Part shown: positions 53,320 to 61,232 of the stretch, one piece after another
Layout of the letters: every line of letters starts with the position of its first letter
How positions within the stretch are numbered: position 1 is the first letter of the stretch
Assembly: GCA_963676605.2 (NCBI GenBank)
Contig: CAXXSP010000066.1
Location: forward strand, 1-64,000
Source: SABI01 sp963676605
GTDB taxonomy: Bacteria; Spirochaetota; Spirochaetia; Sphaerochaetales; Sphaerochaetaceae
Reading direction: 5' to 3'
DNA: 64,000 bases
The notes under the pieces: generated by a model
What the model saw: the letters and a program-made list of their open reading frames with translations, nothing else
Database searches by the model: none
What the model was told of the DNA's origin: nothing
Made by a program: the position numbers and the translations under genes

Positions 53320-55167
53320 GTGGAAGCAATCGGTCATATGGACTACAAACAATATTGGCCGGGAAATAGTATGATAAGGCATATTCCAATAGGTGATCAT
53401 GATGAAGATGGAGACTTTTTCTTTCTGATTGATCTTGCTGGATTACCGGAAATTTTACTAGCTGATGACCCTGCTAATAATTATGCTAATCAGGAAGAGA
53501 ATATTCCTAACAATGAGATGCTTGAAAAATATAAAAGGGCCCTGCTAGAGTACTTTGATAAACCAATGGGCTTCAATTTGCTAATTCATTCTCTTGCACA
53601 TAATACGCTGATTGAGGAAATCATGAAATCTCGATTGGAATTATGGGAGAGTTTAGAAGATTCATTTATAGGGGAAGGCAAAAATTTCAATGAAGAGGTT
53701 TTCATTAAAATCCTAGTATACTGGAAAGAACTTCAGGCAAAAAAAGATAAGGAGCTTCATGGCGATACACCTCCAGCTGTTTCTGCCACTCTCAGTATTG
53801 GACCTTCCCTGCTGCTTGAAGCAGTAACAAAGAAACTCGGGCTGAGAAGATCTCTGCTCAAAGGATTTGATGCTGAGACAGCCTCTCACCTGATCTCTCT
53901 TGCCTGGTTTTTTGCTTCATCCCCTGCACAGCGGGCATACCTTGCTGAAGGATGGATGGAATCTCATCGATGTCCGGACCACAAAAGTCCTCTCACAAGT
54001 CCAAGAATCACGGAACTGCTGCAGTCTATTACCCGGGATCAGATTCTCACATTCTTCAAAAGCTGGCTGAGAAGATCTTCAGAGAAAGAATATCTGTGTT
54101 TCGACATTACAAGCATTTCAAGCTATGGAACCCATAATCCCTATGATGAGTACGGATACAATAGAGATGGAGATTCATTAACTCAGATCAATATTGCTCT
54201 CCTGTCAGGGATGAACAGCGAGATCCCGTTCTATTATGAAATCCTGCAGGGATCCCTTCATGATGGTTCTTCGCTCCCGTCATTTGTTGCGATGCTGGAA
54301 AAACTGGGAATGAAGAAGGTTTCTCTTATGATGGATAAGGACTTCCATAGCCAGAAGAATCTTTCTCTGCTTATTGAGAACGGTATTCATTTCACCATGC
54401 CGGTGCCGAAGAACAGCTCAAGGGTGAAGAAGTATATCGATCATGATAGAGATGATCTTGAACTTCCTCAGAACATTCTGGTTTCAGATCAGCGCTCTAC
54501 CGTGTATGGGATCACTCACCGGACGAAACAAGATGGTAAGCGGCTGTACTACCATGTATATACCGATACGGCCATGCGTATCGACCATATAGCAAAGTTC
54601 AATGCCTATATGGTTGAACTCTCCAGGGAACTCGAAACTCAGGAGCTTGTAGAGGCTCATCTGGAAGATTATGAGCTATTCTTCACCGTGAAAGAGACTC
54701 CGGTACGGGGAAGGAAAGTCATCTGGAAGAATGATGTGATTAAATCTCATCGTGACCGATATGTTGGATACTGGTCCTTAGTGACCAATTGCGAAGCTGA
54801 TGCCCGTACTGCTCTCCTTCAGTACAGGAAACGTGATAGAGTTGAGAAACAGTTTGATAATCTTAAGAATATGATCGACGGAAAACGACTGAGAACTCAG
54901 GGCTCTGTATCGAATGAATCAATAGTATTCCTCAGGTTCCTTGCTCTCATTATTACAGAACATGTGAGGAAAATACTTCGCGATACTCCGATTGATGATG
55001 ATGTAGAGAATAAGAAGACTTGGATTACCCGTTATTCTGTTCCTGAAGTCTTTAACCGGCTGGAATCCTATACCGAGGTTGTGTTCAAGAACACCTACAA
55101 GCCGATTCATCCTGAAAAGACGAAAGTTCAACGTGAGATTTTTGAGATCTTCCAGCTCGAATCTTAA
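53320..55167 (+). CDS. IS4/IS1634-type DDE transposase
   Basis: A 615-residue transposase with the DDE_Tnp_1 fold. The catalytic residues fall in EYLCFDITSISSYG (first Asp), KVSLMMDKDFHSQKNL (second Asp) and KRDRVEKQFDNLKN (Glu in the YREK-like segment). The middle part from about residue 150 is typical; the first 130 residues (acidic, MDYKQYWPGNSM) are unusual, and the GTG start at 53320 is uncertain, as an adjoining frame upstream may hold the original N-terminus. I could not find convincing terminal inverted repeats, so the element ends are not defined. Confidence 0.85.
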   Translation: MEAIGHMDYKQYWPGNSMIRHIPIGDHDEDGDFFFLIDLAGLPEILLADDPANNYANQEENIPNNEMLEKYKRALLEYFDKPMGFNLLIHSLAHNTLIEEIMKSRLELWESLEDSFIGEGKNFNEEVFIKILVYWKELQAKKDKELHGDTPPAVSATLSIGPSLLLEAVTKKLGLRRSLLKGFDAETASHLISLAWFFASSPAQRAYLAEGWMESHRCPDHKSPLTSPRITELLQSITRDQILTFFKSWLRRSSEKEYLCFDITSISSYGTHNPYDEYGYNRDGDSLTQINIALLSGMNSEIPFYYEILQGSLHDGSSLPSFVAMLEKLGMKKVSLMMDKDFHSQKNLSLLIENGIHFTMPVPKNSSRVKKYIDHDRDDLELPQNILVSDQRSTVYGITHRTKQDGKRLYYHVYTDTAMRIDHIAKFNAYMVELSRELETQELVEAHLEDYELFFTVKETPVRGRKVIWKNDVIKSHRDRYVGYWSLVTNCEADARTALLQYRKRDRVEKQFDNLKNMIDGKRLRTQGSVSNESIVFLRFLALIITEHVRKILRDTPIDDDVENKKTWITRYSVPEVFNRLESYTEVVFKNTYKPIHPEKTKVQREIFEIFQLES

Positions 55168-55295
55168 GACCTAGTTATAATTTTACGAGATTTCAGGATG
55201 TAAGGCTTAAAATTCTATGCATATATGGTAAAGTGATATATATGAGGGTGAGGTCAACTTGGATCCATTAAGTGATTTACTATTGGAGGTTCTGT

Positions 55296-55844
55296 GTGAA
55301 AAAGAAATCATTGGCAGTTACTTTGTTAGTTGTTCTATCAATTTTAATTATTACTGCAACGATCATCGTAATTACAGTACCGAGATTTTCTCTGAAACCT
55401 TTTGATTACAGAGGCCTCAAATGGGGTGCAACACAGGAAGAGATAATTGCTATACAGGGAGAACCCGATAATACATACTTTAATAATCAAGTGTTACAAT
55501 ATACCACTTATTTTTTACATTTTACTGATGTAGAAATTGTTTATTCTCTCGATGAATCTGGTCTTCTGTATCAGATTTCGGTTTTTGGATTTGGGAATAT
55601 TGGGACAACTAAACAAGCTGATGATTTAGTAAATCTCTATAAACAAAAATATGGGGATCCTCAAATTGGTATAGAAGTAAGCCAAGATAGAATAACTGAC
55701 ACATACACTTGGACATTAAGAGATACACAGATAAAATTATCTGTTGATACCGTCAATTCACGTTTTGCGGGGAGTTTCAATGTCTTATATGTTGATCGGA
55801 ATTTTCTTAATGAAAAATTCGAATCTGAATCAAATTTAATCTAA
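55296..55844 (+). CDS. Membrane-anchored hypothetical protein
   Basis: Not recognised. I start it at GTG 55296, six bases after GGAGG. A 24-residue hydrophobic segment (LAVTLLVVLSILIITATIIVITV) makes a membrane anchor or signal. It is followed by FDYRGLKWGATQEEIIAIQGEPD, a pattern seen in small secreted repeat-type domains (GLxWGxsxeevxxxxGxP). The rest is beta-rich. The 182 residues likely face the periplasm. AT-rich, unlike host genes. Confidence 0.65.
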   Translation: MKKKSLAVTLLVVLSILIITATIIVITVPRFSLKPFDYRGLKWGATQEEIIAIQGEPDNTYFNNQVLQYTTYFLHFTDVEIVYSLDESGLLYQISVFGFGNIGTTKQADDLVNLYKQKYGDPQIGIEVSQDRITDTYTWTLRDTQIKLSVDTVNSRFAGSFNVLYVDRNFLNEKFESESNLI

Positions 55845-56005
55845 TCCCCATGTAGTTGCGTGTTCTACATAAAACAAAATGATGAAGATTGAAAGATGAG
55901 CAGATTTCTGGGACATGAATCTACTAAGGTTCCATATCGGGGATAGTATGGTGGTTTTGTGGTGTGATTAGTCACCCCAGCACTTTATATATAAAGGGGT
56001 AGTTT

Positions 56006-56716
56006 ATGGGTTTTATTGTTTCTATCATCTCAGCAATCGCGGGTGTTATTGGAGTATGGCTAGGTATTAGTAGTGGATTAGCTAAAGAAACTATAACCAT
56101 TTTTGAAGTGCAGAGTATTACAGGAGGATTGATCCTCTTAATGTTAGCTTCGCTCTATTTTAAATTATCTGAACTCTTAGAAAAGCAATCAGTTTTCTTG
56201 AATCGGGATGACAACCTTCAGAAGGAATGCCCTGACTGCAAAGAATCGGTTCATTTTGATGCAACCATATGCAAACATTGCGGCCACAAGTTTACGAGTG
56301 AAGATTTGCCCGAGGATATAATGCGTGTGATGGAGAATTTTAAAACTTATAATATCGATGTCAAATTAAGCATTATTAATATGATAGTTAAGAACAAGCT
56401 AATAAATTTGATCCCGAAGTTAGTTGAAAACCTTGCAGATAACCCTGTTAATGACGAGAGAGAATTAAATAATGCAATATTTCAAGCTTTTTTTTCTTTG
56501 GGAAGTGTGGACTGTATCTCTTTACTAGTTGCGAAATATTCTATCAGAGAACTTACTATTGATAAGCAAATTGTCTCCTTTTTAAGCCAAATTAAAGGAG
56601 ATATCATATCTTATCTCAATAGAATGAAAGATGAGGCATCAGATTCAACAGAAAAAAACCGAATCAACACTTTGATTTCAGATATCGAGACAAAGAAAGC
56701 TCGTAATATAGACTAA
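56006..56716 (+). CDS. Membrane protein with a zinc ribbon
   Basis: A 236-residue protein. Two hydrophobic segments (residues 3-24 and 37-55) are followed by a zinc ribbon at about 74-95, CPDC-x12-CKHCGHKF. The remaining 140 residues are helical and weakly repeat-like (LINLIPKLVENLADNP). The function is unknown. The ribbon would lie in the cytoplasm if both segments cross the membrane. AT-rich accessory gene of the island. Confidence 0.65.
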   Translation: MGFIVSIISAIAGVIGVWLGISSGLAKETITIFEVQSITGGLILLMLASLYFKLSELLEKQSVFLNRDDNLQKECPDCKESVHFDATICKHCGHKFTSEDLPEDIMRVMENFKTYNIDVKLSIINMIVKNKLINLIPKLVENLADNPVNDERELNNAIFQAFFSLGSVDCISLLVAKYSIRELTIDKQIVSFLSQIKGDIISYLNRMKDEASDSTEKNRINTLISDIETKKARNID

Positions 56717-56732
56717 AAGGACAAGGTATATA

Positions 56733-57014
56733 ATGACCAGATTCCAGGAACATAATTCAACCCGGTTCACCTTCGAAGGGAAGGAGTACGCTGCGGATCT
56801 CGAAAAGCGTGCTGATCGGCTGTCCTTCACCTCGTGCCTACCTGATGGGTTCCAGACAGAGTTCGACGTGTGCAGTTCCTTTAGGGTCTACGATGAGGAT
56901 GACTTGGAGTACATCGGGCTTTGGATGAGTGAGGATCTTCTGCCGAGAAGGGAGGAGGAGTTTCCGGAGCCGGTGATGGTGGTGAGGATCTATGGAGGAA
57001 TACGTGATCGATAA
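56733..57014 (+). CDS. Small acidic hypothetical protein
   Basis: A 93-residue protein, MTRFQEHNSTRFTFEGKEYAAD at the start. Not recognised. Its composition is closer to host genes than its AT-rich neighbours. It overlaps the next gene by 23 bases. A diverged copy of its 3' end occurs at 57533-57573, also just before a gene. Confidence 0.55.
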   Translation: MTRFQEHNSTRFTFEGKEYAADLEKRADRLSFTSCLPDGFQTEFDVCSSFRVYDEDDLEYIGLWMSEDLLPRREEEFPEPVMVVRIYGGIRDR

Positions 57015-57504
57015 CAAAGAACTTGAAAAATTGAACCCAGCAGAACTCATTAAACTCTACAGCGAGATTATAAAGCAGCTGAAAGAGAAAGGCATCATCC
57101 GCACAAACAACCTTATCGGAGATCTCGGAGAATATCTTGCGATCGATTACTATTCCAAAACACGAGGACTCCCAAGACTTCAGGCAGCTCCGCCGTCCAC
57201 AAAAAACATCGACGCGATCAGTACGGATGGTGACAGGTACAGTATCAAGTGTATTACCGGAAACACGACTGGTGTCATTTACGGAATTCCAAAACCCGGT
57301 ACTGTGCCCGACATTGAAATCAAGCAGTCCTTCGAATATCTCATAATAGTTCTGCTAAATTCGGATTTCGAACTCATGAAAATCCTCGAGCTTGACTGGG
57401 ATACTTTCTTGAAGCATAGAAAATGGCATTCAAGGATGAATGCGTGTAATGTAACAGCCTCGAAGAAGGTGGAAGCTGAAAGTAAGATAATCTATTCCGT
57501 TTAA
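56992..57504 (+). CDS. PD-(D/E)xK nuclease-like hypothetical protein (DUF6998-like)
   Basis: A 170-residue protein. After a short helical start come NLIGDLGEYLAIDYY (Glu), TKNIDAISTDGDRYSIKCITG (Asp and I-x-K), the spacing of a minimal PD-(D/E)xK nuclease core. It looks like the small DUF6998-type family; that family name is from memory and less certain than the motif. It could be a restriction-type nuclease or a decayed one. It begins within the preceding small gene. Confidence 0.65.
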   Translation: MEEYVIDNKELEKLNPAELIKLYSEIIKQLKEKGIIRTNNLIGDLGEYLAIDYYSKTRGLPRLQAAPPSTKNIDAISTDGDRYSIKCITGNTTGVIYGIPKPGTVPDIEIKQSFEYLIIVLLNSDFELMKILELDWDTFLKHRKWHSRMNACNVTASKKVEAESKIIYSV

Positions 57505-57532
57505 TGGTCTAGTACCGAAAAGAAAAAAAGGC

Positions 57533-57573
57533 GTTTCTGGCGCCGGTGATGGTGGCGAGGGTGTGGAAGGAAT
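57533..57573 (+). repeat. Diverged copy of the 3' end of the small acidic gene
   Basis: About 41 bases matching 56960-57002 (core GCCGGTGATGGTGG, then GAGG and GGAATA) with a few substitutions and a 2-base gap. In both places it directly precedes a new gene. Confidence 0.7.
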
Positions 57574-57803
57574 AAAGGAGGCTTAATAGAAATGGATTTA
57601 AAATCCCATTATAAGAAGTACGAACAACAGCTTATAAAGTTCTATAAGAAAAAAACATGCATGATTCCTGGTTGTAACTCATCATCTAAAATAATAAAAG
57701 CTCATACCATTCAAAAAAGTAGAAGTCTAGAATCAATCGCGGTTGATGTATAATGGACCCATGATTTAAGACACCAAGATAATTTGGTGGTAAGATAAGA
57801 ATC

Positions 57804-58124
57804 ATGGAGAAGGAAATGTCGAAGAAGAGACGATCATTCAGCAATGCAACAAAGTTTCGAATCGTACTGGAAGCTATCAAAGGACAGCGTCAGATATCAG
57901 AAATAGCAGCAGAGTATCAGGTTCATCCGAACCAGATCACCACATGGAAGAAGCAGTTCCTGGAAAATGGTTCTGAAGTGTTTTCCAAGGGTCCTGACAA
58001 GCGTGCTGAGCAGCTTGAAGAAACACAGGAAGAGCTCTTCAAAAAGATAGGCCAGCAGCAGTATGAGATCGATTGGCTAAAAAAAAACTGGCAGCGACTG
58101 GAAGCAGGGAAAAAAGAGAAATGA
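57804..58124 (+). CDS. IS3-family transposase OrfA
   Basis: A 106-residue protein with an N-terminal helix-turn-helix (RSFSNATKFRIVLEAIKGQRQISEIAAEYQVHPNQITTWKKQF) and a C-terminal leucine-rich coiled coil. Near the end CTA-AAA-AAA-AAC contains an A-AAA-AAC slippery site where a -1 shift would fuse it to OrfB. Confidence 0.9.
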   Translation: MEKEMSKKRRSFSNATKFRIVLEAIKGQRQISEIAAEYQVHPNQITTWKKQFLENGSEVFSKGPDKRAEQLEETQEELFKKIGQQQYEIDWLKKNWQRLEAGKKEK

Positions 58125-58936
58125 TAGCTCCTCACAAACACATCAGTATTTCTCGGCAGTGTGAACTCTTAGGAGTAAGTCGCAGTTCTTACTATTACGA
58201 ACCTCGTCCTGAGTCTCCAGAAAATATTGCTCTGATGAAATTGATTGATGAGATTCACATGGGATCTCCAGACCTTGGCAGTCGACAGATACGAAACACT
58301 CTCAGGAGAAAAGGAATCCGAGTGAATCGCAAGCGAGTCCAGCGTCTTATGCTTCTGATGGGCATCAGAGCGTTATTTCCAGGAAAGAATCTCTCTAAAC
58401 CCGGCAAAGGAACTGGCCATGTAGTATATCCGTATCTTCTGAGAAACCTCGATATCAATCGCCCTAATATGGTTTGGAGTACTGATATCACCTATATTCG
58501 CCTGGAACATGGATTCGTGTACCTGAGCGCTATAATCGACTGGTACAGCAAGAAAATTCTCAGCTGGGAACTCTCAACCACGATGGACATGGATTTTTGT
58601 ATCTCAACGTATCAGCGTGCTGTAAATCTCTACGGAGCTCCTGAAATATTGAATTCAGACCAAGGGGCGCAGTACACATCCGGAGAATACCGAGAACTTG
58701 TCGCCGCTAGCGGGGCAAAACACAGTATGGACGGTAAAGGAAGAGCATTAGATAATATCGCTATTGAGAGGTTCTGGCGGACACTGAAGTACGGAGAAGT
58801 CTACCTCAAGGACTACCAGTCTGTACCTGAAGCACTAGACGGAATCTCTGCGTTCATCAAGAAGTATAACTCAGAAAGACCGCATACTGCTCACGGGATC
58901 AAAACCCCTGATGAAGCATATACAGAAGCAGCATGA
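58073..58936 (+). CDS. IS3-family transposase OrfB (rve integrase core)
   Basis: A 287-residue frame overlapping OrfA in the -1 frame, normally made as an OrfAB fusion. It has the HTH_21-like part (ISISRQCELLGVSRSSYYYE) and the DDE core: VWSTDITYIRL (Asp), NSDQGAQYTS (Asp) and ALDNIAIERFWRTLK (Glu). It looks intact, so the element may still be active. Confidence 0.92.
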   Translation: MAKKKLAATGSREKREMIAPHKHISISRQCELLGVSRSSYYYEPRPESPENIALMKLIDEIHMGSPDLGSRQIRNTLRRKGIRVNRKRVQRLMLLMGIRALFPGKNLSKPGKGTGHVVYPYLLRNLDINRPNMVWSTDITYIRLEHGFVYLSAIIDWYSKKILSWELSTTMDMDFCISTYQRAVNLYGAPEILNSDQGAQYTSGEYRELVAASGAKHSMDGKGRALDNIAIERFWRTLKYGEVYLKDYQSVPEALDGISAFIKKYNSERPHTAHGIKTPDEAYTEAA

Positions 58937-59945
58937 ATCAAATTACTTTTTTTGATTTGCTGTCTTGACAGATGGGTCCACTATAATGGTCATGTTCTCC
59001 AATTCAAAACAACCATAGAAAAGTTAAATTCGTTCGAATGTGACAGCAATTTTTACCCATCAAAAATTGGATATAATGATGCAACAACTTTCAATGGGTT
59101 TTGCAGTAAGCATGATAAAGAGTTGTTTAGCCCGGTAGAAGATTTCAATATTGTTCCGACAATGGAACAAATAACACTTCTAACTTACCGTTCTTTTGCA
59201 AAGGAGATTTATTCCAAAGCTGCTGGCATAAGTGCTCATAATCTGAATGAATCCGCTATACAGGAAATAACTGGCCAAACAAGATTAGAGAACAAAGATA
59301 TTTATAGTTTCTCCGATACCATCAATTCTGGCTTTAAATCAGGAGTGAAGAATTTAGAAAAAGAATTTTTCCCATTAACTGAAAAGATTTTAAACAAAGA
59401 TTTTACAGATATCGATTTCCTATTAATAAAACTTTCAAATCCTCCTTACCTAATGGGGACAACAACCGTATTTCCCGAAATCACTGCTAATCACAACCAG
59501 ATTCAAATTTTGGTTAACGAAAAAGAACCTGAGTGGATTTCCTTATCAATGTTCGCGGACTCGACCTTTGGGTATATTTTATTTTCGTGGAACTCGAAAC
59601 ATAAAAAAATCTTAAATTTCATAATTGATCTGCTCGATCAAGAAGATGTTGTGAACAACATTATTCACTTCGCTGTTCTATATAGTGATAATTTTGTTTT
59701 TTCTCCAATCTGGTGGGAAAACATGAAAGTAATCTGCAAAAGACGTTTAGGCATCCTCGCGACAAGTTCTTATTTTCTAGATTTACGAACAGGAGAAGAT
59801 CTCAGATTTAGGAAAATTCGGAAGTGGGCAGATTGGGAGATGTTGGAAATAATTTCAAATAATACAACTTTAGAAAGCACTTTTAGAACAGTAAATCTAT
59901 TCAATGATAACAATTGATCCCCGCTTGGCAAAAGAAAAAAATTAA

Positions 59946-60040
59946 AATACTGACATTACAGTATTGCCAATATCAGCACCGCATTTATAAAAAAATATAA
60001 ATAGACACTTTATCATTTAAACATTGTAATGTAGTATAAT
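59946..60040 (+). promoter_or_regulatory. Promoter region of the methyltransferase-TIR cassette with palindromes
   Basis: Two inverted repeats: AATACTG-ACATTA-CAGTATT (59946-59965) and the perfect palindrome ACATTGTAATGT (60021-60032), which lies directly against a TATAAT -10 at 60035-60040. The palindrome sits where a repressor would block the promoter. The cassette ATG is 28 bases after the -10. Confidence 0.6.
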
Positions 60041-60067
60041 GGTAGTATTTTTTCGTAATGAGGGCGT

Positions 60068-61222
60068 ATGTTAAATGTTGTAGATCTATTCGCCGGAGCT
60101 GGTGGACTTACTTTTGGTTTCTACTACCGAACCCGGAACAATAAATTTGAAAGGAACCCTCATTTCAATATCCTTTTCGCAAATGAATACGATCATTCTG
60201 CGGCGGAAGCGTTCAGATCAAATTTCCCAGATATTCCAATGCTTGAGTGTGATATAGCTTCTATAAATAAGAAAATACTTGAAGATAATAAAATTCTCTA
60301 TTCAGATGTTGATATTGTTATTGGGGGGCCTCCCTGTCAATCATTCAGTTATGTTGGAAAAAGACAATACGACCAAAGAGCGAGAATGTACAAAGAATAT
60401 ATCCGCTTGCTGGAGATCCTGCATCCCAAAATGTTTATTTTTGAAAATGTTACTGGGTTATTATCAATGAAAAACACTTATGGGAAACCAGTAATAGAAG
60501 ATGTTCGAAATATGTTCATGAATATCATGGGCCCTAATTCTGTTGGGTATGAAATACATCAAAAGGTTTTGAACGCAAAGGACTTTGGAGTACCTCAAAA
60601 CAGAGAAAGAGTTTTTATAATTGGCATAAGTAAAACCTCTAAACTTGATTGGAACTTTCCATCACCCGATTTTGGTGAGGGAAAAAAAGAATATCGGACA
60701 TTAGATGAAGCAATATCTGATCTTCCAATTCTGGGTTATGGGGAAGAAAAGATATACTATGAGAGCAATTATAAAAACGACTATCAAGAATTAATGCGAA
60801 AAGACTGGTATTCATTAATGGATCATTTTTCAGGGAAATATGGCGAGAAAATTTATAAAATTCTTTCAATTTTACCAGAAGGTGAAAGTCGCCAATATAT
60901 AAATGATTTGGTTGACCGCGGAGAGATTGATCAAAAATACTATCTATCATCGGGATATCACAACACTTATGGGAGACTATGGAGAGATCGACCATGCACA
61001 ACCATCACCAATAGTCTAGGCACACCTTCATCATTGAGATGTATTCATCCCACGCAGGCACGTGCTTTAACTACTAGAGAAGGCGCACGAATACAATCAT
61101 TTCCAGATTGGTTTAAATTCCATGGGACAAAAAAGGAAAAAAATTCTCAAGTGGGCAATGCCGTCCCACCGCTTTTAGCTATTAAATTGGCTAAACAGGC
61201 TTTGAAAATATTTAGCGAATAG
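60068..61222 (+). CDS. DNA (cytosine-5-)-methyltransferase (second)
   Basis: A 384-residue C5 methyltransferase, AT-rich and not close to the one at 51595. Motif I is DLFAGAGGLTFGF, motif IV GGPPCQSFS with catalytic Cys90, motif VI FENVTGLLS, motif VIII PQNRERVFIIGI, motif IX/target region RLWRDRPCTTITNSLGTPSSLRCIHP, and motif X QVGNAVPPLLA. The TAG stop touches the ribosome site of the GHKL-TIR gene, so the two are translated from one mRNA. It probably marks self DNA for the cassette. Confidence 0.94.
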   Translation: MLNVVDLFAGAGGLTFGFYYRTRNNKFERNPHFNILFANEYDHSAAEAFRSNFPDIPMLECDIASINKKILEDNKILYSDVDIVIGGPPCQSFSYVGKRQYDQRARMYKEYIRLLEILHPKMFIFENVTGLLSMKNTYGKPVIEDVRNMFMNIMGPNSVGYEIHQKVLNAKDFGVPQNRERVFIIGISKTSKLDWNFPSPDFGEGKKEYRTLDEAISDLPILGYGEEKIYYESNYKNDYQELMRKDWYSLMDHFSGKYGEKIYKILSILPEGESRQYINDLVDRGEIDQKYYLSSGYHNTYGRLWRDRPCTTITNSLGTPSSLRCIHPTQARALTTREGARIQSFPDWFKFHGTKKEKNSQVGNAVPPLLAIKLAKQALKIFSE

Positions 61223-61232
61223 GAGGATAATA

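Larger units (their letters stand above)
57749..58985 (+). mobile_element. IS3-family insertion sequence (IS150-like), 1237 bp
   Basis: Ends TATAATGGACCCAT (left) and, on the opposite strand, TATAGTGGACCCAT (right); the match continues as AAGACA-x-CAA. The 3-bp direct target repeat ATG flanks it (57746-57748 and 58986-58988). Two overlapping frames encode the transposase. It interrupts the zinc-site gene. Confidence 0.9.
57592..59917 (+). pseudogene. Zinc-site protein gene split by an IS3-family insertion
   Basis: The first 52 codons (MDLKSHYKKYEQQL..., from the ATG behind AAAGGAGG) end at VD. After the IS the frame resumes at 58988 as GHVLQFKTTIEKLN and runs to 59917. Removing the IS and one copy of the 3-bp target repeat restores VDGHV in frame, a protein of 361 residues. 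It has CMIPGC and AHTIQKS near the N-terminus, then FCSKHDKELF, so a C-x4-C...H...C-x2-H site like an HNH/treble-clef zinc site. The rest is unrecognised. The gene must have been intact until recently. Confidence 0.85.

Noticed and set aside
53181..53369. Independent small gene before the transposase
   Set aside because: More likely a decayed or shifted N-terminal part of the transposase; no good ribosome site.
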